Source of the DNA: Amphiura filiformis
Lineage: Eukaryota; Echinodermata; Ophiuroidea; Amphilepidida; Amphiuridae
NCBI RefSeq assembly: GCF_039555335.1
Contig: NC_092636.1
Location: forward strand, 52,507,706-52,571,705
Direction of reading: 5' to 3'
DNA: 64,000 nucleotides
This document shows, one piece after another, positions 35,249-46,456 of this stretch (positions are counted from its first letter, which is position 1; each line of letters starts with the position of its first letter). The translations under genes were made by a program, and so were the position numbers. The notes beneath the pieces were generated by a model that was given only the letters and a program-made list of their open reading frames with translations, searched no databases and was not told the origin of the DNA.

Positions 35249-35985
35249 CCCCAAGACAGAGAAACACAAGGAAGCACATCAACCAACCAATTTTTTGCCA
35301 CACTCTCAGCCATTGGATACGGTCGAGATTTATTTGCAAGCATTAATGAAATCATAGATAATCATAATTTTGATCATCTATGATGAAATACACAATTGAT
35401 TTTTATAAAATGTAATGTATTATCAATTATAGGAAACTAAAGGCTTCAGCAAAGCAATCATAATATTTATGCAAAAGCAGAAAAGCTGGATTGTGAATTA
35501 CCCCAAAAAGCTGGTGTGATTTACGCCAAATACTGAAAGCAAGAAACTTTAAAAGCAAAAGCAGAAAAGCTGGATTGTGAATTACCCCAAAAAGCTGGAA
35601 GTGAAGTACTTTGTAGCCAATGTAAACAAGCTGGTGTGAATTACGCCTAATCGCTGAAAGCGGAAACTATATAAGCATAAGCAAAAAGCTGATTGTGAAA
35701 TTACCTCAAATAGCTGAAAGTGAGATACTTTGGAAGCAAAGCAAAATTTATTAGCTGAAGCCTTCAGCATTATTAATTATAAGATTTAATATTTGATGCA
35801 ATTGGCTGGAGCCCGTGAGAGATTCGAGCTTGCAGGAGAAGTTCCTAGAAAAATAGTTTAAAATTGAAAGGATATTTTAATTATTATATTATTCTTTCAT
35901 TTTCGTACTGTAAATAACATAATATTACATGTACATATATAATTATTTTGACATAACTTAATATATAAGACAAAATTAGCACTCC
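35249..35985 (-). repeat. Split direct repeat B2 of the Ngaro-type element
   Basis: 737 bp, matched by 36345-37081 with only a handful of differences (three small indels that cancel out). It starts 'ccccaagacagagaaacaca' at the insertion junction. It contains internal repeats of 'agcaaaagcagaaaagctgg' and 'gaattaccccaaaaagctgg'. Confidence 0.93.
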
Positions 35986-36078
35986 ACCATCTGAACATGA
36001 GATTTTCAATGCATGTGCAACGATGAGTATTGAGCAAACACGCTAACATGCACCCATTTATTGGGGATGGTGGGTGGG

Positions 36079-36344
36079 TTAAAAATCTTCTGACCGAACC
36101 CAATGAAGGCTGATAGTGATGTGATTCCCCTTTTGCGACCTGAGCAACGAAACAAACAAAATGGCCCGCTCTGATTGGCCGAAAAAACGCGATCCAAACA
36201 AAGGTTGCTACAGGCCAGCCATCAAAACAAAATTGATGACCTCTACGAGCCGTGACCTTTAACACGAGGTCAACATTGGACGCTAGCATTTCTCTGCAGG
36301 GATAAATCGGATTCTTCATGATGGGCACATTCCAATCGTTATTA
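36079..36344 (-). repeat. Split direct repeat A2 of the Ngaro-type element
   Basis: It matches 42944-43210 almost exactly ('aaaaatcttctgaccgaacc' to 'gatgggcacattcc'). It is directly adjacent to B1 through the ATTA core. The 93 bp at 35986-36078 separate it from B2 and have no copy elsewhere in the window. Confidence 0.93.
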
Positions 36345-37081
36345 CCCCAAGACAGAGAAACACAAGGAAGCACATCAACCAACCAATTTTTTGCCACACT
36401 CTCAGCCATTGGATACGGTCGAGATTTATTTGCAAGCATTAATGAAATCATAGATAATCATAATTTTGATCATCTATGATGAAATACACAATTGATTTTT
36501 ATAAAATGTAATGTATTATCAATTATAGGAAACTAAAGGCTTCAGCAAAGCAATCATAATATTTATGCAAAAGCAGAAAAGCTGGATTGTGAATTACCCC
36601 AAAAGCTGGTGTGATTTACGCCAAATACTGAAAGCAAGAAACTTTAAAAGCAAAAGCAGAAAAGCTGGATTGTGAATTACCCCAAAAAGCTGGAAGTGAA
36701 GTACTTTGTAGCCAATGTAAACAAGCTGGTGTGAATTACGCCAATCGCTGAAAGCGGAAACTATATAAGCATAAGCAAAAAGCTGATTGTGAAATTACCT
36801 CAAATAGCTGAAAGTGAGATACTTTGGAAGCAAAGCAAAATTTATTAGCTGAAGCCTTCAGCATTATTAATTATAAGATTTAATATTTGATGCAATTGGC
36901 TGGAGCCCGTGAGAGATTCCCGAGCTTGCAGGAGAAGTTCCTAGAAAAATAGTTTAAAATTGAAAGGATATTTTAATTATTATATTATTCTTTCATTTTC
37001 GTACTGTAAATAACATAATATTACATGTACATATATAATTATTTTGACATAACTTAATATATAAGACAAAATTAGCACTCC
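36345..37081 (-). repeat. Split direct repeat B1 of the Ngaro-type element
   Basis: Second copy of the B repeat, on the side of the coding region. A run of about 29 T (37127-37155 on the + strand, an A run in the element's own sense) lies between it and the hydrolase frame. Confidence 0.93.
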
Positions 37082-37170
37082 CAACATGTTCTTGGTATGA
37101 ACATGCCGGGAACATGCTAACCCGCCCCCTTTTTTTTTTTTTTTTTTTTTTTTCCACATTATTCTTTTAA

Positions 37171-37800
37171 TTATTCCCATTCATCTGAACCTGGTGGATA
37201 TGCAAACTTCTGTGGGTGACTGTTGAAATAACCTAAGGCATTAGCCATCTGCTGTCGCATGATCAACAGTCCCCTCGGGTTGGGGTGGGTGCAGTCAAAC
37301 TCGAAAATGGGCCCGTGCTCGTCGGCCATGTTCAAACCTGGGTGGAGAACGTTGTTGTAACGAATGATATTTGCATTGCCGCCTAACTTCTCCTTGCACA
37401 TCTTGTGTGCCCATTTATTCAAGTTTTTCGTGCAACGAACCCCTGCCCCTTTCGATCTTTCCATTGAGTATCCCAAACGAAACAAAATATCGGACCATAT
37501 AATCCTAGTGTAAGGAAGGAGCTCCCTAATGGCCACCAAATTTTCTTCAATCATGGCCCTGATTTCCCCAATGGAAGCGAAAAAAATATCATTAGTTCCT
37601 ATGTGTATAATGATTGTAGATGGAAAGGCTAGCTTGTTAATAAGAACACAAATTCTGTCTTTGAGATCAAAAACTTTCCACCAGGTTTACCACGCCAAAT
37701 ACACAAGCCTCCACCATGCAACTGAGCTTTTGTTCTCCCCGCCCTGTTCACAATGCTATCCCCGACTATCCAAGTACATGCATGTCGGTCTGTAATGGGA
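37171..37800 (-). pseudogene. SGNH/GDSL hydrolase domain of the Ngaro-type element
   Basis: On the - strand the frame includes a block I 'IVGDSIVNRAG' (catalytic Ser), then 'IIIHIGTNDI' (block III) and a long C-terminal part 'NLVAIRELLPYTRIIWSDIL' to 'HPNPRGLL' (putative catalytic Asp/His region). SGNH hydrolases are a known extra gene of Ngaro elements. The domain is split between frames upstream of 37554, so it is probably broken. Its role in the element is not established. Confidence 0.8.
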
Positions 37801-38179
37801 GAGAACAAAAATTTTTTAGTAAATTCGAACTGGCAATGAGGCTAGCGCCCCTACTCCTTAAAGTTAAAATACATTATTACTGCTTCCAATTGTTGAGAGA
37901 GCTTCTCTTCCATTATCCAAGTGAATTACCTGAAATAAACACTTTTGTTTCACAATTAGGTCCTTAATACATTTACTCTACATGTATAATTTCAATTGAA
38001 TCTTAGATGATTGACGACATATGCTGCTCCTTTCTATTGAGAGATTTTCTCGTTCAAAACAAGTGATACATGTATATACCTGAAATGAAATTAAAACAAA
38101 AGCTTGAGAAATTTTTCTCATCACGATCAGGTGAAGTACTTAATTTGCAATTGTTATTGATTTTCAAAGGAAGATCCTA

Positions 38180-39020
38180 GTTGCATTCACTAAGGCTTGT
38201 GGTCTAATATATGATTGAAAAGCTCCTGATTTCCATCTACCCATTTCTTTTATCTGTTCATCTGAAGCCCCGCCCAATGATGCTGCCGTAGCTGCCCCAA
38301 TTCTAAAGCTATGGGCAGTAAAATGACTAGGTGACAGTCCTACGAGTTTAATGGCCTTTTTAGTATACTCACAAACTGATATGACGTCAAGGGATCACCT
38401 GCCCAATGCATAAAAAGGGGCCTTGGCGGTTAGGCCTTATCCTTAAAAATTCTTTCACCGCTTTTACTGGGCACATTTGACTTAAGGATGAACTTTCAAT
38501 TTTCACTCTTGATGACACTCCCTTTGGTCTGTCTTTGACACTCTAATTCTTAATTCTAGAATTTCCTGTGACTTTGAAATAGAAACATCCTCTGCAGCTA
38601 AAATTCTTGATGTGTCGCCAGTTTTCTTTATGGCTGTAAATTCCCCAATTCTTAAGAGCCCAAAGAAGGCTACAAGAAATGCCGACCTGAACAAAAGAAC
38701 TTCATATTGCGAATTGCAAATGCACGGTAACTTTCTGATCAAATCTTCCAGTAAAACTGGAGTAATTGGAAGCCTTGAATCGCACCGAGGATCCAATCTC
38801 CTACACCCCTCTTTCAACTTTTTTATAATGAAGCTATTTGTTGGGTCTGGCCAACCATTAATTTTGTGGACAAAAGCCAAGGCGAAATTTGTGCATTAAT
38901 TGATGACGGAGCTTTTCCTTCTAAAGATAAAAATGCAATGAATTTGACTATGTGATTTTGGGGAGCTGGCCAATTTTGACACAACCCATACTGATCCCTA
39001 AATTTTAAAAACATCTCTAC
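38180..39020 (-). pseudogene. Tyrosine recombinase of the Ngaro-type element
   Basis: The N-terminal part (38823-39014) resembles a SAM-like core-binding domain. After a frameshift comes 'LVAFFGLLRIGEF', which holds the first catalytic Arg. The downstream frame gives 'AHSFRIGAATAASLG' (the H-x-x-R pair) and 'MGRWKSGAFQSYIR', with the likely catalytic Tyr. This enzyme class replaces the integrase of LTR elements and would catalyse the ATTA-core recombination. Frameshifts near 38880 and 38500 make it a pseudogene. Confidence 0.88.
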
Positions 39021-39089
39021 ACTTGCGCTTATATGATGACCACGTTGTTGCTGCCAATGAAGCTTTCAACAATCTCTGGCTTTCGTTAG

Positions 39090-39593
39090 CTAGATCTTCC
39101 AGAGAAATTGGGGCACTACTCTGCCTTCTGTTTCTGCTTCGGTGCCAATTTCCGAACCGATCGACCTGGAATCGGAAAGGGCATCAGCAATTTCATTTTC
39201 ACTACCTGGTATATGATTAGCTGAAAATGCAATATTCAACTTAAGACACTGCAGAATGAAAAACGCATTAGATTCATTATTTTCGAGCATTTGAAGTTTG
39301 TTTGTTGATAATTGCAACGACTGATTGATTATTACACCTGAGCAAAATTCTCTTCCCTATTAACTGGTCACCCCATAAAACTATCGCTACCACAATCGGG
39401 AAGAACTCAAACCAAGCAATAGAATGATTCTGAACTTGCACAGGCCACTTGCCTTGAAACCACTGGCCTTTAAAAATCCTCCAAATCCTAATTGTGCGCT
39501 TGCATCTGTGAAAAGCTGCAATGCGTCTTCACTTGACCACATCTGATCAGGGATTATAGTGGTTCCATTGAAGTGTTCTAAAATAGAATCCAC
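39090..39593 (-). pseudogene. RNase H domain of the Ngaro-type element
   Basis: 'ALQLFTDASAQLGFGGFL' carries the first catalytic Asp, and 'AFSANHIPGSENEIADALS' is the C-terminal block. The two lie in different frames, so there is at least one frameshift between them. Confidence 0.85.
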
Positions 39594-39674
39594 ATTTGTA
39601 GGTCTTTTTTCGCTCCTTCAGATAACAGAATTTTTTGAGACTTTTTCTTCCCACAAGTAAGGTCTATTAATCTG

Positions 39675-40700
39675 CTAAAAAGGCCCTTCCGGGGCTACCG
39701 CCTTACACACAAATGAAAGTGATCCGATTACGGATTGCAAATCTTTCAAGGAAACTGTTGATGAATTCAATGTCTTTATGACTTTAACTAAGATACTCTC
39801 TAATTTGTCCTGAGGAATTGAAATGACTTGCTTCACTGAATTAATTTCTAGACCCAAATAAGTCATTCTTGTTTCCGGGCCTACAGATTTTTCTGGGGCC
39901 AAAGGCACACCCAGATTTTCACAAATATCCTCAAAACACTTAACGAGGCGACTACATGACCTATGACCTTTGACCTTGACCCCCGTAAAAAAGAAATCGT
40001 CCATGTAGTGCGTTACTCTGTCTGTCCGGCCGCCCTTTTTACAACCCATTCGATGAAGGTTGAAAATCTTTCAAAGAGGGACGGTGAACACGACGCCCCA
40101 TTGGCAAAGCTTTATCTACATAATATTTGCCTAAAACCTTCATGCCTAATAATTGGAAATCATCTGGGTGTATTGGCAAAAGCCTGAAGGCTGACTTGAT
40201 ATCTGCGCCAAGAGGAGCGCCTTTCCCTACACTAACAACTAACCGGACTGCATCATCGAAAGATGCGTATTTCACTTTACAGAATTCAGGTTCAATTCCA
40301 TCGTTAATAGACCCACCTTCTGGAAATGATAAATGCTGGATAAGTCTAAAACTTCCGGGTTCTGACTTGGGCACTAGCCCAATCGGTGAAACTATCAAAT
40401 CTTTAATGGGTTTAACAGCAAATGGGCCTGCAATTCGGCTAGCGCTAATTTCTTTATTTAATTTTTCAACCGCCCTACTTGGAAACTGTCTAACTGACGG
40501 TAAGTTTTGCGCTTCCCTTGCTACCCGTTTGCCTACATAATGCAATTTAAACCCAACTAAAAACCCTTCTTTAAGGATTTTTGCTGACCCTGAATCTGGA
40601 TATTCGCTTAGCAACGGAATAAGATTTTCCACTTTAATTGGGGATGGGTATTTACAACAAATGCAACTAGCAGCACCTGCTACACATTTTGAAACTCTGT
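39675..40700 (-). pseudogene. Reverse transcriptase of the Ngaro-type element, frameshifted
   Basis: The upstream frame has 'GPFAVKPIKDLIVSPIGLVP', 'GSFRLIQHLSFPEGGSINDG', 'PLGADIKSAFRLLPIHPDDF' (motif A Asp) and 'YYVDKALPMG'. After a one-base shift near 40080 the next frame has 'RVTHYMDDFFFTG' (YMDD active site) and 'MTYLGLEINSVKQVISIP'. This is a DIRS/Ngaro-type RT. The single frameshift inactivates it unless bypassed. Confidence 0.9.
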
Positions 40701-40708
40701 TACTGACT

Positions 40709-40963
40709 TTATTTGTGTTCAACACTTTGTTTTCCCCCCTTTCTACAACTGAGTGCCGTATGGCCTTGGTTTCCACATTGCGAGCATTTGTGGGGATATG
40801 AGCAGAACTGTCGAAAACATCCTCGCCCATTGAAGTCAAAACACACTGCCCGATTTGTTCCTCTCCCGCCCCTTTGACCTGAACTTTGTGTTGGACTTGT
40901 ACCGGATAAATTTCTGCCTTGAAATTGTTGTCGGGTAATACCTCGAAAATGTCCCCCTCCCAC
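40709..40963 (-). pseudogene. Zinc-finger tail of the gag-like protein
   Basis: The frame reads 'RAVCFDFNGRGCFRQFCSYP' and then 'HKCSQCGNQGHTALSC'. This is a C-x7-C-x4/5-C-x3-H-like finger beside a C-x2-C-x4-H-x4-C knuckle, typical of nucleic-acid-binding gag ends. It joins the RT frame only by a frameshift. Confidence 0.75.
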
Positions 40964-41188
40964 TTAAAAAGGACGATTATTGAAGCCTCTGGGGCTGGTG
41001 TATGACCCAGAATAAGAGCCAGAATGAAAGCTATCATAGGTATTACCTGCAGGTACAGCGACATAGATTGCCCATAACTCTGCGCCTATGGCCGCCCATG
41101 ACCTTTGAGGCTGACCTTGTTGTCTCATTCTGAATTGCTGGTCATAGCTTTGCCACCCCCACCCCCCCCAAACCGAGAAGCAGCTGTC

Positions 41189-42453
41189 CTAATTAAGTGT
41201 GTATATTTCAGAATTTCTTGCACACGGTTCGGATGGGCTCCAAATAAATAGCACTAAAATGAGGAAGGCGTTTGTCCATCCATGAATTGACGTGATAAAT
41301 TTCTTTGGTTTATCATTCTTCCAAACTATTTTCCCCATCCTTAATAGACAAGGATAGTGCGTGATCTTCTTCAACTTGTCTGTTGGGGTCGCTTTTTCCA
41401 AAAGCAGTGCCAAATTCACATATTCCCCATTAATTATTTTTGACCGCATTGATTGGGGAATGCCGGTGCCTAAGGGACTGCAAACTGACACCAATGGGTT
41501 GAACCCGTATTGCATCTGATCATTTAATGTCATGTTCATATCTACATTGCTAGAACTTAAATTTTGAATGATATTATTACTACTATTACTATTTGAAATA
41601 CCATTAGCAATGCTAGCTCCAGTTGAAATATTACTAGCCAAAGTACTATTTGCTACAATAGGTCTAATGACATTTGCATCATAAACAACATTATTTGCAT
41701 TTCCATTACTAGCACTAGCAGTAACCAAATTATTGGCGAACGTATTGCTAGGATTAGAAGCTACTGCCATTGCCTGATTAGCATTTCAGACATCACTTCC
41801 ACGAGGGCCTTGATGAGCATGAGAACTATTGATCGAATCAATAGGATTTGCAACGACTAATCTCAATCATTGACCCATTTAATTGATTTACAACACGGGT
41901 ACCCCGAAAATTACCTGTAAGCAATTGATCTGCTACACCCTGTTGTTGTCTAGCGGGCTGTATCACCGGTATCTGTTGACCTTGGCCTTGCTGCTCGTAA
42001 ACTTGTACCCGTTGTGGTTGTACATGGTCTTGTTGTACCCAAAGCACTCCGTCATCATGTTGTTGTTGTTGATGCAATACTGGTAACTGTTCTTGTGCAT
42101 CCGCTTGCGCCACTGGCGGTTGTAACTGTTGAACATTATCCTGTCTCTCATGAATCACACGATCACGCTGATCACTTTGTTGTGGTACATGTACCTGAAG
42201 CTGTCCTTGGTCAAGTTGGCTCACTTGCCGTACACTGCTCTGTGCATGTGTGACCTCTGCACTGCCACTACTGGTACTAGCTCCATTATTGACATTCAGC
42301 GCACTGTTATTATTGACATTCAGCAACTGATTAATCGCTCTTGATTGAGCTCTAGTCTGTCGATCCGCAGATAAATTGTCTGACGCTTCGACCAACTTGC
42401 ACTGACTTTGGAGTTTGTTTCTGGTTCTTTTTATTATTACTACGTTTCCCCAT
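41189..42453 (-). pseudogene. Gag-like frames of the Ngaro-type element
   Basis: A possible ATG at 42453 gives a basic start (MGKRSNNKKNQKQ) that must shift frame to continue in the Q-rich frame 41838-42395 ('RAQSRAINQLLNVNNNSAL', 'HVPQQSDQRDRV'). After an N/S-rich stretch, the frame 41189-41770 holds 'IINGEYVNLALLLEKA' and 'SIHGWTNAFLILVLFIWS', which resemble DIRS/Ngaro gag. At least two frameshifts are needed. Simple-sequence Q and N runs dominate. Confidence 0.7.
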
Positions 42454-42943
42454 CTTGCTCTGTTCTAGCAAAATCACGACGAAATATTATAATTGTAAAG
42501 TCCAATTTTCCGCAGGCCGCTGACAATAAATATTTGAATATTTTAGTCCCGTTGTAGATCGGATGAAAGAAAGTTACTTCCTACTCACACACGAATCGCA
42601 GAAAGACCCCGAAATGTCGGGATGAAGTCAATTGAAGAAATCTGCATATATATCAGTCAAAGATTTTAATCCTGTTGTAGTTCGGATGAAAGAAAAGTTA
42701 CTTTCTACTCACATGAATCGCAGAGAAAAACCCCGAAATATCAATTTCCAATAATTGTTGATAATAAAATTCACGACCACAATTTTTCAGGTCTAGAATA
42801 ACTCGTCTATTTATCACGCCGACTTGGAAATTAACGATGAAATCAAATGATGAAATCAAAAGATGAAATCTGCATGTATATCAATCAAAGATAGCTGCTT
42901 TTTCTCGGGGAAAAAACCCCGCGAAAATTAAATCGTGAACGTA

Positions 42944-43210
42944 TTAAAAATCTTCTGACCGAACCCAATGAAGGCTGATAGTGATGTGATTCCCCTTTTT
43001 CGACCTGAGCAACGAAACAAACAAAATGGCCCGCTCTGATTGGCCGAAAAAACGCGATCCAAACAAAGGTTGCTACAGGCCAGCCATCAAAACAAAATTG
43101 ATGACCTCTACGAGCCGTGACCTTTAACACGAGGTCAACATTGGACGCTAGCATTTCTCTGCAGGGATAAATCGGATTCTTCATGATGGGCACATTCCGA
43201 ATCGTTATTA
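42944..43210 (-). repeat. Split direct repeat A1 of the Ngaro-type element (5' end)
   Basis: Nearly identical to 36079-36344 (two or three differences). It ends at the ATTA core where the 146-bp array resumes. Diverged repeats of 'cggatgaaagaaagttactt' and 'gaatcgcagaaagacccc' lie just inside it (42540-42740). Confidence 0.93.
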
Positions 43211-46053
43211 TAACAGGGAACATAACACTTACAACAAATGTCACTGTTGAAGATATAGTGGTTGATAAAGGTGAGTCCATTGAGACCAGTAACCTGGTGT
43301 ATATCAACTCAGAAGAACCACAGATCATAACAGGGAACATAACACTTGCAACAAATGTCACTGTTGAAGATATAGTGGTTGATAAAGGTAAGTCCATTTG
43401 AATACACAGAAACAAGTAATGAGGAATGAGACTAGTAACCTGGTGTATATCAACTCAGAAGAACCACAGATCATAACAGGGAACATAACACTTGCAATAA
43501 ATGTCACTGTTGAAGATATAGTGGTTGATAAAGGTGAGTCCATTTGAATACACGGCAACAAGTAATGAGGAATGAGACTAGTAACCTGGTGTATATCAAC
43601 TCAGATGAACCACAGATCATAACAGGGAACATAACACTTGCAACAAATGTCACTGTTGAAGATATAGTGGTTGATAAAGGTGAGTCCATTTGAATACACA
43701 GAAACAAGTAATGAGGAATGAGACTAGTAACCTGGTGTATATCAACTCAGATGAACCACAGATCATAACAGGGAACATAACACTTGCAACAAATGTCACT
43801 GTTGAAGATATAGTGGTTGATAAAGGTGAGTCCATTTGAATACACAGAAACAAGTAATGAGGAATGAGACTAGTAACCTGGTGTATATCAACTCAGAAGA
43901 ACCACAGATCATAACAGGGAACATAACACTTGCAATAAATGTCACTGTTGAAGATATAGTGGTTGATAAAGGTGAGTCCATTTGAATACACGGCAACAAG
44001 TAATGAGGAATGAGACTAGTAACCTGGTGTATATCAACTCAGAAGAACCACAGATCATAACAGGGAACATAACACTTGCAACAAATGTCACTGTTGAAGA
44101 TATAGTGGTTGATAAAGGTGAGTCCATTTGAATACACAGAAACAAGTAATGAGGAATGAGACCAGTAACCTGGTGTATATCAACTCAGAAGAACCACAGA
44201 TCATAACAGGGAACATAACACTTGCAACAAATGTCACCGTTGAAGATATAGTGGTTGATAAAGGTAAGTCCATTTGAATACACAGAAACAAGTAATGAGG
44301 AATGAGACCAGTAACCTGGTGTATATCAACTCAGAAGAACCACAGATCATAACAGGGAACATAACACTTAAAACAAATGTCACTGTTGAAGATATAGTGG
44401 TTGATAAAGGTAAGTCCATTTGAATACACAGAAACAAGTAATGAGGAATGAGACCAGTAACCTGGTGTATATCAACTCAGATGAACCACAGATTATAACA
44501 GGGAACATAACACTTGCAACAAATGTCACCGTTGAAGATATAGTGGTTGATAAAGGTAAGTCCATTTGAATACACAGAAACAAGTAATGAGGAATGAGAC
44601 TAGTAACCTGGTGTACATCAACTCAGAAGAACCACAGATCATAACAGGGAACATAACACTTGCAACAAATGTCACTGTTGAAGATATAGTGGTTGATAAA
44701 GGTGAGTCCATTTGAATACACAGCAACAAGTAATGAGGAATGAGACCAGTAACCTGGTGTATATCAACTCAGAAGAACCACAGATTATAACAGGGAACAT
44801 AACACTTGCAACAAATGTCACCGTTGAAGATATAGTGGTTGATAAAGGTAAGTCCATTTGAATACACAGAAACAAGTAATGAGGAATGAGACTAGTAACC
44901 TGGTGTATATCAACTCAGAAGAACCACAGATCATAACAGGGAACATAACACTTGCAATAAATGTCACTGTTGAAGATATAGTGGTTGATAAAGGTGAGTC
45001 CATTTGAATACACGGAAACAAGTAATGAGGAATGAGACCAGTAACCTGGTGTATATCAACTCAGAAGAACCACAGATTATAACAGGGAACATAACACTTA
45101 CAACAAATGTCACTGTTGAAGATATAGTGGTTGATAAAGGTGAGTCCATTTGAATACACGGCAACAAGTAATGAGGAATGAGACTAGTAACCTGGTGTAC
45201 ATCAACTCAGAAGAACCACAGATTATAACAGGGAACATAACACTTGCAACAAATGTCACCGTTGAAGATATAGTGGTTGATAAAGGTAAGTCCATTTGAA
45301 TACACAGAAACAAGTAATGAGGAATGAGACTAGTAACCTGGTGTATATCAACTCAGAAGAACCACAGATCATAACAGGGAACATAACACTTGCAATAAAT
45401 GTCACTGTTGAAGATATAGTGGTTGATAAAGGTGAGTCCATTTGAATACACGGAAACAAGTAATGAGGAATGAGACCAGTAACCTGGTGTATATCAACTC
45501 AGAAGAACCACAGATTATAACAGGGAACATAACACTTGCAACAAATGTCACTGTTGAAGATATAGTGGTTGATAAAGGTGAGTCCATTTGAATACACAGA
45601 AACAAGTAATGAGGAATGAGACTAGTAACCTGGTGTATATCAACTCAGAAGAACCACAGATCATAACAGGGAACATAACACTTGCAACAAATGTCACCGT
45701 TGAAGATATAGTGGTTGATAAAGGTGAGTCCATTTGAATACACAGCAACAAGTAATGAGGAATGAGACTAGTAACCTGGTGTATATCAACTCAGATGAAC
45801 CACAGATTATAACAGGGAACATAACACTTGCAACAAATGTCACTGTTGAAGATATAGTGGTTGATAAAGGTGAGTCCATTTGAATACACGGCAACAAGTA
45901 ATGAGGAATGAGACTAGTAACCTGGTGTATATCAACTCAGATGAACCACAGATCATAACAGGGAACATAACACTTGCAATAAATGTCACCGTTGAAGATA
46001 TAGTGGTTGATAAAGGTGAGTCCATTTGAATACACAGAAACAAGTAATGAGGA
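43207..46053 (+). repeat. 146-bp tandem array, block 2
   Basis: It resumes mid-unit after the element. Donor sites (AAAG|GT) lie at 43270 and then at 43387 + 146n up to 46015, giving 20 in this block. The first step (43270 to 43387) is 117 bp because the 29-nt spacer region has been deleted, which fuses two modules in frame. Spacers vary between 'acacagaaacaag', 'acacggcaacaag' and 'acacagcaacaag', and several donors are GTAAGT rather than GTGAGT, which marks sub-families. It stops abruptly at 46053. Confidence 0.95.
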
Positions 46054-46456
46054 TAAAATATTGGCCAGCCCATCCATTATGACACGATATTGGATAGGCA
46101 AAAGACAAAATCCTATCATTTATTCTCATTCTTATTCAGTTTTAATGTAATTTTTGCGAGAAAAACTGCCTTTTTTCAGAAAAAAATAAAGTTACTTTTG
46201 TAAGGACATCCCTGTTGTTTTAAATGAACGAAACCATCACGAACATCTAAGCCGCGAATCGCGTTCTTAGTTCTCGCGACGTGTATTACGCTAACGCATT
46301 ATCGCGCGATCATTGAGGAGCAACAAGCGTGCCGCCGTGCGTATGCGTGCGGCTACGCCCTGACTAATATCACTATCAACTATTGTGAGATATTATACAC
46401 CTGAAAACCAATCAAATTACGTGAATTCTTTACAAGACGCACCCATTGAATAAGAA
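46054..46456. other. Non-repeat segment replacing part of the array
   Basis: About 400 bp without similarity to the array interrupts one unit. The left unit stops after 'gtaatgagga' and the right resumes at 'tggttgataaag', so sequence was lost as well as gained. It contains CG-rich stretches ('cgcgaatcgcgttcttag', 'cattatcgcgcgatcatt') unlike the neighbours. No inverted ends or duplication were seen. Confidence 0.55.

Larger units (their letters stand above)
35245..43210 (-). mobile_element. Ngaro-type tyrosine-recombinase retrotransposon with split direct repeats
   Basis: Read on the - strand, the order is A1 (42944-43210), gag-like frames, zinc finger, RT, RNase H, tyrosine recombinase, SGNH hydrolase, B1 (36345-37081), A2 (36079-36344), B2 (35249-35985). 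The A and B copies are near identical. A1-ORFs-B1-A2-B2 is the known layout of Ngaro/PAT-type elements. It is inserted in one unit of the 146-bp array. The intact target reads AGATTATAAC, the left junction AGATTACCCC, the right junction CGTTATTATAAC and the internal A2/B1 joint CGTTATTACCCC, so ATTA is the shared crossover core. Several frameshifts suggest it is now inactive, although the repeats are young. Confidence 0.9.

Noticed and set aside
32642-35339. Series of 67-residue open frames on the - strand, one per 146-bp unit
   Set aside because: They are the antisense of the repeated module sequence. The + strand frame matches the neighbouring exons in phase and module signature, so the - strand frames are by-products of the repeat.
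35897-36451. 184-codon frame on the - strand
   Set aside because: It lies wholly in the non-coding split direct repeats of the Ngaro-type element.
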